From: Thermoanaerobacterales bacterium
GTDB lineage: Bacteria; Bacillota; Thermosediminibacteria; Thermosediminibacterales; Tepidanaerobacteraceae
DNA: 6,713 nucleotides
NCBI GenBank assembly: GCA_012841995.1
Contig: DUTQ01000283.1
Location: forward strand, 1-6,713
Reading direction: 5' to 3'
Under the pieces are notes generated by a model. That model ran no database searches and had not been told where the DNA came from. It saw nothing but the letters and a program-made list of their open reading frames with translations. Shown here in pieces: positions 1-6,356 of this stretch (position 1 is its first letter; each line of letters starts with the position of its first letter). Position numbers and translations under genes: made by a program.

Positions 1-1464
1 TATGAGGCTGCACAAGAAAAAAAATTAAACAGTATATTGATAAAATCCAGAAATAATTCCATAAAACAGGCCCTTATATCAGCTAAAAACATCATTGAGT
101 TCGGTAAAAAAGAAAAATTCCGTGCCGAACGATTTAAGGCCGTCATAGACAACTCCAGTGAAGGCATTATATCCATCGATAAAAACAATATTATTACAAC
201 CTTGAACCCTGTGGCAGAAAAAATTTTGAATATAAAATCAGAAAAAGTCCTGGGAAAACAAGTATCAGATTTGCCGCCAAAAAAAATCTATGATACTCTT
301 TTTAGCAAAAGAAACAAAGAGTTAGATAAACTCATAAAAATTAATTCAATAAATGTGCTTGCAACAAAATTCCCAATCATTGTAGATGGGGAACAAGACG
401 GAGCTATAATCTCTCTTCAGGATGTCTCAAATATACAAAAGTTAGAACAAAAAGCAAGAGTTCAACTTTACGCCAAGGGGCTTGTGGCTAAATACAATTT
501 TAGTGACATCATAGGAGAAAGCGAGCCACTAAAAGATGCCATAAGTAATGCAAAAAAATACGGGAAAACTTCAGCCACAATACTGATACAAGGAGAAACC
601 GGAACAGGTAAAGAGCTTTTTGCCCAGAGTATCCACAATATAAGCCCAAGAAAAAAAGGCCCATTTGTGGCAATAAACTGTGCCGCTCTTCCAGAAAGTC
701 TCCTGGAAAGTGAACTGTTTGGGTATGAGGAAGGGGCATTTACTGGCGCAAAAAAAGGAGGAAAACCGGGGCTTTTTGAACTTGCTCATAATGGCACCAT
801 ATTCTTAGATGAGATAGGTGAGATGCCTCTTAGTCTACAGAGCCGGCTGCTCAGAGTGTTACAAGAAAAGGAAGTCATTAGAATAGGTGGAGATTATGTG
901 CTAAATGTGGACACAAGGGTAATAGCAGCCACAAACAAGGATATATATAGTTTGGTAAAGGAAGGAAAGTTCAGGGAAGACCTCTATTTCAGGATAAACA
1001 TCTTGAACCTTCATGTGCCTCCACTTCGTGAAATGACTGAAGACATTCCTCTTTTAATACACCATTTTATAGACATTAAAAATACAGAACATAATACAAA
1101 CATAAAATCCATCTCAAAAAAAGGCGTGGAACTCTTGCAAAGTTACTGCTGGCCCGGTAATGTGCGTGAACTGGAAAACTTCGTAGAAAGGCTAGTCATT
1201 TTGGCCGACTCATCAATTATAAACAAAGATCTTGTCGAAAAGCTGCTTGTTGAGCATTTGAGAAGTAAAAATTGTAGTAAAGACGATTTAGGGCAAAAGA
1301 TAGCCATAAATATCAGCAGCTTAAAAGACATGGAGCTTGAAATTATAAAAGCATTAGATAAAAAATACGAAGGAAATAAAACACTCCTCTCGGAAAAGCT
1401 CGGCATCAGCCGCACTACCTTGTGGAAGAGATTAAATGAAATTGAAGAGCTTTCGCTTGATTAA
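1..1464 (+). CDS. Sigma-54-dependent transcriptional activator, PrpR-like (5' end outside window)
   Basis: This is an enhancer-binding activator that uses ATP hydrolysis to open promoters held by sigma-54 RNA polymerase. The frame is open from base 1, so the gene starts upstream; the TTG at 37 has no ribosome binding site and is not a credible start. The first ~20 codons (AAQEKKLNSILIKS, then a serine/alanine-rich helix) resemble the end of a PrpR_N sensor domain, which is inference from a short stretch. A PAS domain follows at about 121-450. The AAA+ domain shows Walker A GETGTGKE (592-615), the sigma-54 contact loop GAFTGA (733-750), Walker B TIFLDE (796-813), FREDLYFRIN (970-999) and the sensor II motif WPGNVRELEN (1150-1179). 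A Fis-type helix-turn-helix closes the protein (about 1333-1440, core LGISRTTLWKRL). All catalytic motifs are intact. There is no response-regulator receiver domain in the visible part, so control is probably by a ligand or PAS signal. The target promoter is not recognisable in this window. Confidence 0.93.
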   Translation, partial: YEAAQEKKLNSILIKSRNNSIKQALISAKNIIEFGKKEKFRAERFKAVIDNSSEGIISIDKNNIITTLNPVAEKILNIKSEKVLGKQVSDLPPKKIYDTLFSKRNKELDKLIKINSINVLATKFPIIVDGEQDGAIISLQDVSNIQKLEQKARVQLYAKGLVAKYNFSDIIGESEPLKDAISNAKKYGKTSATILIQGETGTGKELFAQSIHNISPRKKGPFVAINCAALPESLLESELFGYEEGAFTGAKKGGKPGLFELAHNGTIFLDEIGEMPLSLQSRLLRVLQEKEVIRIGGDYVLNVDTRVIAATNKDIYSLVKEGKFREDLYFRINILNLHVPPLREMTEDIPLLIHHFIDIKNTEHNTNIKSISKKGVELLQSYCWPGNVRELENFVERLVILADSSIINKDLVEKLLVEHLRSKNCSKDDLGQKIAINISSLKDMELEIIKALDKKYEGNKTLLSEKLGISRTTLWKRLNEIEELSLD

Positions 1465-1465
1465 A

Positions 1466-1486
1466 TTGAGCAAAAAACTTGCTCAA
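1466..1486 (+). other. Inverted repeat just after the activator gene, possible weak terminator
   Basis: TTGAGCAA (1466-1473) and TTGCTCAA (1479-1486) form a perfect 8-bp stem with a 5-base loop, beginning two bases after the activator stop codon. No run of T follows it, so it is not a standard intrinsic terminator. It may stabilise the 3' end of the mRNA or terminate weakly. Its right arm overlaps the -35 hexamer proposed for the tyrS leader, so it could also be a protein-binding site. Confidence 0.45.
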
Positions 1487-1507
1487 AGCTTATGTTTGTG
1501 TTAGGAT
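1479..1507 (+). promoter_or_regulatory. Tentative promoter of the tyrS T-box leader
   Basis: TTGCTC (1479-1484) and TAGGAT (1502-1507) are separated by 17 bases and would start transcription near 1514, just ahead of the T-box leader. Both hexamers are imperfect. GATAAT at 1511-1516 is an alternative -10 element but lacks a good -35 partner. A promoter is expected here because a T-box leader needs its own transcript start, but the exact elements are uncertain. Confidence 0.3.
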
Positions 1508-1684
1508 ATAGATAATTTAAATATTTGCGATGAACGAGCAAAGTAGCTCAAGCGGGGTTACAATAAAGAGAGCGGTCCGGTTGGTGAAAGGCCCGCAGCA
1601 CCTGTGGAAGCGAATTACACTCTGGAGCATGAATCGGCTGTCGACCGTTAAATCGGCCTAGAGGCATTTTAAAAAATGCAAAAT

Positions 1685-1712
1685 AAGGTGGTACCACGGC
1701 CCTTTCGTCCTT
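1685..1712 (+). promoter_or_regulatory. T-box antiterminator helix
   Basis: AAGG (1685-1688) can pair with CCTT (1709-1712), leaving the 7-base bulge TGGTACC (1689-1695), and ACG (1696-1698) pairs with CGT (1706-1708) to close the hairpin. This is the standard T-box antiterminator shape, in which the bulge binds the tRNA acceptor end. It uses CCTT, which is also part of the terminator stem, so the two structures exclude each other. Confidence 0.88.
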
Positions 1713-1733
1713 AACAGACTTAAGGGCTTTTTT
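1707..1733 (+). terminator. Regulated terminator of the tyrS T-box
   Basis: Bases 1707-1714 (GTCCTTAA) pair with 1720-1727 (TTAAGGGC) over a 5-base loop, including one G-U pair, followed by six T residues (1728-1733). This is the OFF structure of the leader and forms when the antiterminator is not held by uncharged tRNA. Confidence 0.9.
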
Positions 1734-1781
1734 GTTGCTTATTTTCTTTTTGTATGTTTAAACAAAACAGACGAATTTTTC

Positions 1782-1788
1782 AAGGAGG
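1782..1788 (+). promoter_or_regulatory. Ribosome binding site of tyrS
   Basis: AAGGAGG ends 9 bases before the ATG at 1798, a near-perfect match to the anti-Shine-Dalgarno sequence. It fixes the tyrS start. The 48 bases between the terminator T-run and this site contain only a short palindrome (TGTTTAAACA, 1755-1764). Confidence 0.9.
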
Positions 1789-1797
1789 TAACTTTCA

Positions 1798-3027
1798 ATG
1801 CAAAACGTATATGACATATTAAAGGAAAGAGGGTTTATTGAACAAGCCACACACGAAGAGGAAATACGGGATCTTTTGGGAAGAGAATCTGTGACATTTT
1901 ATACCGGATATGACCCTACGGCTGACAGCTTACATGTAGGACATCTTCTTCAAATGGTAGCCATGGCTCACATGCAACGGGCCGGTCATGTGCCGATAGT
2001 TCTGCTGGGCGGCGGCACAGCCATGATTGGCGACCCATCTGGTAGGACAGATATGCGCAAAATGCTCACACGCGAACAAATTGACTACAATGCAAACCAA
2101 TTTAAAAAACAGTTTGAAAAGCTAATCACCTTTGAAGATGGCAAAGCTCATATGGTAAATAACGCCGATTGGCTTTTAGATTTAAATTATATATCTTTTA
2201 TGCGGGAAATCGGCAGGCACTTTTCTGTAAACCGAATGCTAACTGCTGAGTGCTATAAACAGCGACTAGAACAAGGGCTTACCTTCCTTGAGTTCAACTA
2301 TATGTTAATGCAGTCTTATGACTTCTTATATCTTTACAGAAAATACGGCTGCAAACTCCAAATGGGAGGAAATGACCAATGGTCAAATATCATATCAGGT
2401 GCTGACCTCATAAGGAGAGTGGAGGGAGCTCCGGCTTATGGCCTTACCTTTACACTACTAACAAATAGTGAAGGCAAAAAAATGGGCAAAACCGAATCAG
2501 GTGCCCTTTGGCTTGATGCAGAAAAGGTCTCTCCTTACGACTTTTATCAATATTGGAGAAATATTGATGACCGAGATGTAGAAAAATGTCTAGCCCTTCT
2601 TACATTCTTACCCATGGAAGAGGTGAGAAGACTGGGCGCACTTAAAGGCGCTGAGATAAACAGGGCAAAAGAGGTGCTGGCCTTTGAGCTCACCAAAACC
2701 ATACACGGTGAAGAAGAAGCACAAAAAGCCCAGGATTCAGCTAGGGCACTCTTTGCAAGCGGAACAGACCTCTCCTCTGTCCCATATACTACTATCACTC
2801 AAGAAGAATTTGGTGGCAATATGAATATTGTGGACATCCTAGTGCTTACAGGTCTTGTATCCTCCAAAAGTGAGGGAAAACGGCTGATAAAACAAGGAGG
2901 AATATATCTAGACGAAAATCGCGTTGACGATACAGAATTAAATATTTCTGAAAAAGACTTTGATGATAAAAACAGCCTTCTAATTAGAAAAGGCAAAAAA
3001 GTATATCATATGTTAAAACTTAAATAA
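1798..3027 (+). CDS. tyrS: Tyrosyl-tRNA synthetase
   Basis: This is a cytoplasmic class I aminoacyl-tRNA synthetase that activates tyrosine with ATP and attaches it to tRNA-Tyr. The 409-residue length is normal for bacterial TyrRS. The class I signature HVGH is at residues 46-49 and the KMSKS-type loop KMGKT at 228-232. Residues matching the known tyrosine pocket of Bacillus-type TyrRS are visible: Tyr35 in FYTGYDP, Asp79 in GDPSGRTD, and Tyr168, Gln172 and Asp175 in [16 protein letters not shown] (190-195) is also conserved. The last ~70 residues form an S4-like RNA-binding domain ([20 protein letters not shown] onward) that helps bind the tRNA. The start follows a strong AAGGAGG site. Expression should be controlled by the upstream tyrosine T-box. 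It is followed by its own terminator, so it appears monocistronic. I see no anomaly in the catalytic residues. Confidence 0.98.
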   Translation: MQNVYDILKERGFIEQATHEEEIRDLLGRESVTFYTGYDPTADSLHVGHLLQMVAMAHMQRAGHVPIVLLGGGTAMIGDPSGRTDMRKMLTREQIDYNANQFKKQFEKLITFEDGKAHMVNNADWLLDLNYISFMREIGRHFSVNRMLTAECYKQRLEQGLTFLEFNYMLMQSYDFLYLYRKYGCKLQMGGNDQWSNIISGADLIRRVEGAPAYGLTFTLLTNSEGKKMGKTESGALWLDAEKVSPYDFYQYWRNIDDRDVEKCLALLTFLPMEEVRRLGALKGAEINRAKEVLAFELTKTIHGEEEAQKAQDSARALFASGTDLSSVPYTTITQEEFGGNMNIVDILVLTGLVSSKSEGKRLIKQGGIYLDENRVDDTELNISEKDFDDKNSLLIRKGKKVYHMLKLK

Positions 3028-3035
3028 AAAAAGTC

Positions 3036-3067
3036 AAAAACTGCCCGGCAACCTCGGGCAGTTTTTT
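3036..3067 (+). terminator. Intrinsic terminator after tyrS
   Basis: CTGCCCG (3041-3047) pairs perfectly with CGGGCAG (3055-3061) over a 7-base loop, followed by six T residues (3062-3067). The A-run at 3036-3040 extends the stem with the T-run and would give a U-run on the opposite strand, so it may work in both directions. It separates tyrS from the SNF2 operon. Confidence 0.95.
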
Positions 3068-3086
3068 ATACTCTCTCCTCATCACC

Positions 3087-3115
3087 TTGATTTTTGTCGC
3101 TTCAAATAATACAAT
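3087..3115 (+). promoter_or_regulatory. Candidate distal promoter of the SNF2/SWIM operon
   Basis: TTGATT (3087-3092) and TACAAT (3110-3115) are separated by exactly 17 bases, a good sigma-70/sigma-A spacing. They match the consensus hexamers at four and five of six positions. Transcription would start near 3122, leaving a leader of about 160 bases before the SNF2 start codon. The -10 element overlaps the left arm of the inverted repeat at 3114-3171. Confidence 0.45.
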
Positions 3116-3171
3116 TGATTTCAGCATATAAACTCATCTTCACCGGAGTTGCTTTTTATACCGAAATCAAT
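3114..3171 (+). repeat. Long interrupted inverted repeat upstream of the SNF2 gene
   Basis: ATTGATTTC (3114-3122) is the exact reverse complement of GAAATCAAT (3163-3171). Inside it TATA (3127-3130) can pair with TATA (3157-3160), and AACTC (3131-3135) with GAGTT (3146-3150), giving a three-part stem around a 10-base loop with an unpaired stretch on the right side. It could be a folded mRNA leader or paired protein-binding half-sites at the candidate promoter. No known riboswitch class is recognised and no T-run follows it. Confidence 0.5.
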
Positions 3172-3224
3172 CTAAATTGAATTTTATGCGTATATTTTAT
3201 GGATTTTTATCTTTGTTTTTTTAA

Positions 3225-3255
3225 ACTATATATAGTCTTTTCACATTTTTATAAT
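3225..3255 (+). promoter_or_regulatory. Candidate proximal promoter with palindromic operator
   Basis: TATAAT at 3250-3255 is a perfect -10 element and would start transcription near 3262, a few bases before the SNF2 ribosome binding site. No good -35 hexamer lies 16-18 bases upstream; instead that position is covered by the perfect 12-bp palindrome ACTATATATAGT (3225-3236). This arrangement could be a regulator site, but AT-rich DNA yields such matches by chance. Confidence 0.35.
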
Positions 3256-3268
3256 ATTACCTACTCGT

Positions 3269-3274
3269 TAGGAG
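3269..3274 (+). promoter_or_regulatory. Ribosome binding site that decides the SNF2 gene start
   Basis: TAGGAG lies about 8 bases before the ATG at 3283. The in-frame ATG at 3199 has only AT-rich sequence before it and no such site, so the shorter start is chosen. Confidence 0.75.
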
Positions 3275-3282
3275 CATTTAAT

Positions 3283-6200
3283 ATGCCGATTATAATTCAT
3301 GGCTCCTGGGTGCCAAATTCAGGGGAGTCTTTCATAAACTGTGGAAAATTTTTTATTTGGCTTGAAGACACAGAAATTAGCTTCCAACCAAAAAACAATG
3401 AGGAGCTTCTTGTTTTCTCATGCCAAAAAATGGAGGTTTTAGAGGGCTTCGGGTTGAATTTAAGCACAAAATCATGGGAAACAATGGATTTTATCATCCC
3501 TACTTTAAATGATAAACCATTAAATTCCGTAAATATTAATAAATACTTAAATAACCCAGCAATAAATCTAAATAAATGGCAAGTTCCTGGAATCTTTTTG
3601 GATGTCACTGAAACCTTTCAGTTTCTCCTTTTTCTACAAGATTTTGAAAAGGCACCTGAAAAATTGATATTTGGTGATGATCTAATCTTCTGGATATCTG
3701 TGGCTTCTTATGCAAAGGGCCTTGTTAAATCCCAACAATTCCTTCCTGATATTATTAAAGGTCCTAATCACGAATACTATGCCATATGGAGATTTGCCGG
3801 CGACATAATAGCATTCGAAAAAAATCTGATTACTCTCACACAGCAAATGCCAGGCATATGTCAGTGCATATTCCCAGGTTATGATCCAAAGGGTTTGATA
3901 AAAAACTTCATATCTATTATGCTGGATCACCTTGTAAGAAACGTAAAAACCTCAAAAATCATTGAAATTATCCTGCGAGCATTTCCCAACCATATAGAAG
4001 CAGATTTTATAAATGCCCTGATAGCAACTGATATACGACCTATTGATACATCGGCAAATATTGACGAGTTTTTCGACCAATTTAAACAGTGGCAAGACAG
4101 CCATCAACGATCATATGCCTCCTTATTCCGCCTTTGTTTTAAACTAGAGGAACCCAAAAATGAGGATGAGCCATGGATAATTCGCTTTCTTTTACAAAGC
4201 AAAAACGATTCAAATATCTTGTTTATGGCAGAAGATGTCTGGCAGCAAGAAAATAATCTCATATATAAACTCTGCAAAAACCCTAGAGAAGTCTTACTGG
4301 AAAATCTGGGCAGAGCCTCTGAAATTTACCCACCGCTCTTGAATTGCCTTGACCAAGAACAACCTCATTTATGGGAGCTTACCGCAGAAGATGCCTATGA
4401 CTTTTTAAAAAATGGTGCCGGTTTACTTGAGGAAAAGGGTTTTGGAATACTGGTTCCCGCTTGGTGGAAAAGCCAGAATAAGCAAAAAATCGGGCTGAAA
4501 TTAAAGCTTGGATCCAAAGATGATAAAATTCCTCCCCTTGAAACAGGCCTAATGGGCCTTGATGCAATTGTGGATTATGATATCTTTATAGCTATAGGTG
4601 ATGAGGAAATTCCTGCAAGCCAGTGGCAACAGCTGGTAGACATGAAAGTCCCGCTTGTAAACATCAAGGGCCAGTGGGTTGAAATACAAAAAAGTGATGT
4701 AGAACATGTTTTGAATTTGTGGACACGCAAAAAAGACCGAGACAAGGGAAAAATGCCATTGCTGGATGCCTTGAGTTTGGCTTCAGGCGGTTTGGGTGAT
4801 GAAGCATTACAACAAGTTCAAACACAAGGCTGGTTTGAAAGACTATTAAAAGATCTGGAAAAACCCGACAGTTTTCAAGTAGCAAGGCAGCCAAGAGGCT
4901 TTTGTGGCAAGCTCAGAGATTATCAAAAGCGCGGTATGTCATGGCTCATGTACCTTGAAAAACGAGGCTTAAGCGGCTGCCTTGCTGATGATATGGGACT
5001 TGGCAAGACAATACAGGTTTTGGCCCTGCTACTAAATGAAAAAGAGAATAAAGGCTCTACAGGGCCAACATTGCTCATATGCCCTACTTCTGTTATAAGA
5101 AACTGGAAAAAAGAAGCAGAGCGTTTCACCCCTTCTCTCTCCATACTTGTACATTACAGCCCGGAAAGATTAAGGGGTAAGGATTTTGAAAACCAAGTAA
5201 AGCAAAAAGACCTTATTATAACGAGTTTTAACATTGCAAGACGTGACTTTAAAGAACTAAACAAGATCAAATGGCAGAGAATCATAGTGGATGAGGCTCA
5301 AAACATAAAAAATCCTACAAGCAAACAGACAAAAGCTATAAAATCGCTTCAGGCCAAGACTAGAATAGCCCTTACTGGAACACCGGTAGAAAACCGGCTT
5401 GCCGAACTTTGGTCTATTATGGACTTCCTAAATCCAGGATACCTGGGAAGTTTCAACTATTTCAGAAAAAACTTCGAGCTGCCAATACAAAAACACGAGA
5501 AGACAGAGCCACTTGTCAGATTAAAAAAATTAGTTAAACCCTTTCTTTTGAGAAGGGTTAAGACTGATTCTAGTATAATAAAAGACCTCCCGGAAAAGCA
5601 GGAGATAAAAGTTTATTGCCCATTGACAAAAGAACAGGCAAGCCTATATGAAGCTGTAGTAAAAGACACGCTAGAAAAATTAAACGATTCGGACGGCATC
5701 AGGCGAAGGGGGATAATCCTGGCATCTTTAACAAAACTCAAGCAAATATGCAATCACCCCGCACAATTTCTAAAGGATAGAAACCATCTTGCAAGCCGTT
5801 CGGGCAAATTGACAAGGCTTTCAGAAATGCTTTATGAAGCAACTGCCGAAAGCGAATCTACTCTTATCTTTACACAGTTTAGACAAATGGGTGAAATCTT
5901 AAAATCATATCTTGATAAAACATTTGAGGCTGAAGTGTTTTTTTTACATGGCGGCATTCCCACACAAGACAGGAATGAAATGGTAAGACGCTTTCAAGAA
6001 GAAACAGATCCAAAAATATTCATACTCTCACTCAAAGCAGGCGGTGTAGGATTAAACCTTACCAAGGCAAACCATGTCTTTCATTTTGACAGATGGTGGA
6101 ACCCGGCAGTAGAAAATCAAGCAACAGATCGGGCCTTCCGCATAGGTCAAAATAAAAACGTCCAGGTCTATAAATACATCTGTCAAGGCACTTTGGAAGA

Positions 6201-6345
6201 GCGAATTGATGAGCTTATTTCAAAAAAACAAGAACTGGTGGATAACGTCGTAACCAGCGGTGAATCATGGCTAACAGAGCTTGACAATAACCAGATTGCA
6301 GATCTGATTACCCTTAGTAGACAATCGGCAATAGAATTAGATTGA
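3283..6345 (+). CDS. SNF2-family DNA-dependent ATPase/helicase with SNF2-associated domain
   Basis: This is a superfamily 2 ATPase of the SNF2/HepA class, expected to translocate on double-stranded DNA and remodel bound proteins. From the ATG at 3283 it has 1020 residues. The N-terminal ~360 residues carry no motif I can name beyond the opening IIHGSW, which is how relatives of this subfamily usually begin and supports this start. Residues ~365-500 match the SNF2-associated region (GFGILVPAWWK, then GLDAIVDYDIFIAIGDEE). The ATPase core follows: LRDYQKRG (544-551), motif I DDMGLGKT (569-576), Ia LLICPTSVIRNW (597-608), II DEAQ (670-673), III LTGTPVEN (697-704), IV TLIFTQF (860-866), V SLKAGGVGLNL (916-926) and VI QATDRAFRIGQ (946-956). 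All are intact, so it should be an active ATPase. Starting at 3199 would add 28 hydrophobic residues without a ribosome binding site, which I regard as untranslated. The next gene begins 11 bases after the stop. The biological role is not established from sequence. Confidence 0.95.
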   Translation: MPIIIHGSWVPNSGESFINCGKFFIWLEDTEISFQPKNNEELLVFSCQKMEVLEGFGLNLSTKSWETMDFIIPTLNDKPLNSVNINKYLNNPAINLNKWQVPGIFLDVTETFQFLLFLQDFEKAPEKLIFGDDLIFWISVASYAKGLVKSQQFLPDIIKGPNHEYYAIWRFAGDIIAFEKNLITLTQQMPGICQCIFPGYDPKGLIKNFISIMLDHLVRNVKTSKIIEIILRAFPNHIEADFINALIATDIRPIDTSANIDEFFDQFKQWQDSHQRSYASLFRLCFKLEEPKNEDEPWIIRFLLQSKNDSNILFMAEDVWQQENNLIYKLCKNPREVLLENLGRASEIYPPLLNCLDQEQPHLWELTAEDAYDFLKNGAGLLEEKGFGILVPAWWKSQNKQKIGLKLKLGSKDDKIPPLETGLMGLDAIVDYDIFIAIGDEEIPASQWQQLVDMKVPLVNIKGQWVEIQKSDVEHVLNLWTRKKDRDKGKMPLLDALSLASGGLGDEALQQVQTQGWFERLLKDLEKPDSFQVARQPRGFCGKLRDYQKRGMSWLMYLEKRGLSGCLADDMGLGKTIQVLALLLNEKENKGSTGPTLLICPTSVIRNWKKEAERFTPSLSILVHYSPERLRGKDFENQVKQKDLIITSFNIARRDFKELNKIKWQRIIVDEAQNIKNPTSKQTKAIKSLQAKTRIALTGTPVENRLAELWSIMDFLNPGYLGSFNYFRKNFELPIQKHEKTEPLVRLKKLVKPFLLRRVKTDSSIIKDLPEKQEIKVYCPLTKEQASLYEAVVKDTLEKLNDSDGIRRRGIILASLTKLKQICNHPAQFLKDRNHLASRSGKLTRLSEMLYEATAESESTLIFTQFRQMGEILKSYLDKTFEAEVFFLHGGIPTQDRNEMVRRFQEETDPKIFILSLKAGGVGLNLTKANHVFHFDRWWNPAVENQATDRAFRIGQNKNVQVYKYICQGTLEERIDELISKKQELVDNVVTSGESWLTELDNNQIADLITLSRQSAIELD

Positions 6346-6350
6346 GGTGG
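6344..6350 (+). promoter_or_regulatory. Ribosome binding site of the SWIM-family gene
   Basis: GAGGTGG overlaps the TGA stop codon of the SNF2 gene and ends 6 bases before the ATG at 6357. This tight junction indicates one mRNA and possible translational coupling. Confidence 0.8.
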
Positions 6351-6356
6351 TATAAC

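Larger units (their letters stand above)
1528..1733 (+). promoter_or_regulatory. T-box riboswitch, tyrosine (UAC specifier)
   Basis: This leader senses uncharged tRNA-Tyr and lets transcription continue into tyrS when charging is low. Visible T-box landmarks, in order, are the AGTA of the specifier-loop region (1542-1545), an AG-rich bulge (1567-1572), a distal stem GCGG/CCGC (1572-1575 with 1593-1596) carrying a GGTGAAA loop (1583-1589), the specifier side GAATTAC with TAC at 1616-1618 followed by A, the CCGTTA element (1645-1650), a stem III hairpin (GCATTT 1664-1669 with AAATGC 1674-1679) and the T-box TGGTACCACGG (1689-1699). TAC is a tyrosine codon and the downstream gene encodes tyrosyl-tRNA synthetase, so specifier and target agree. 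The acceptor-binding UGGU (1689-1692) matches an ACCA tRNA end, which fits the A discriminator base usual for bacterial tRNA-Tyr. The 5' boundary is approximate. Confidence 0.95.

Noticed and set aside
1143..1415. 90-codon open frame on the minus strand inside the activator gene
   Set aside because: It lies opposite the HTH-coding region of an intact gene, has no recognisable family features, and is Ser/Phe/Leu-rich as expected from the complement of AT-rich coding sequence.
1664..1679. GCATTTT/AAAATGC hairpin considered as a separate terminator
   Set aside because: It has no T-run and sits where stem III of the T-box belongs, so it is explained by the riboswitch.
1755..1764. Palindrome TGTTTAAACA between the T-box terminator and tyrS
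   Set aside because: It is only 10 bp, AT-rich and downstream of a fully sufficient regulatory leader; no second promoter is evident around it.
3186..3224. 12-codon small frame (MRIFYGFLSLFF) in the SNF2 leader, possible leader peptide
   Set aside because: It has no ribosome binding site and arises easily in T-rich DNA; it has no run of regulatory codons and no attenuator hairpin after it.
3297..3608. 103-codon open frame on the minus strand at the start of the SNF2 gene
   Set aside because: It is antisense to a well-supported gene and shows no motif. The other minus-strand frames (for example 509-789, 2547-2996, 3682-3930, 4379-4567, 4664-5144 and 6458-6664) were rejected for the same reason.
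3283..6345. SNF2 gene as part of a DISARM-type or other named defence system
   Set aside because: No methyltransferase, nuclease or other defence partner gene is present in the window, and the SNF2-associated domain plus SWIM neighbour point to a different, widespread subfamily.
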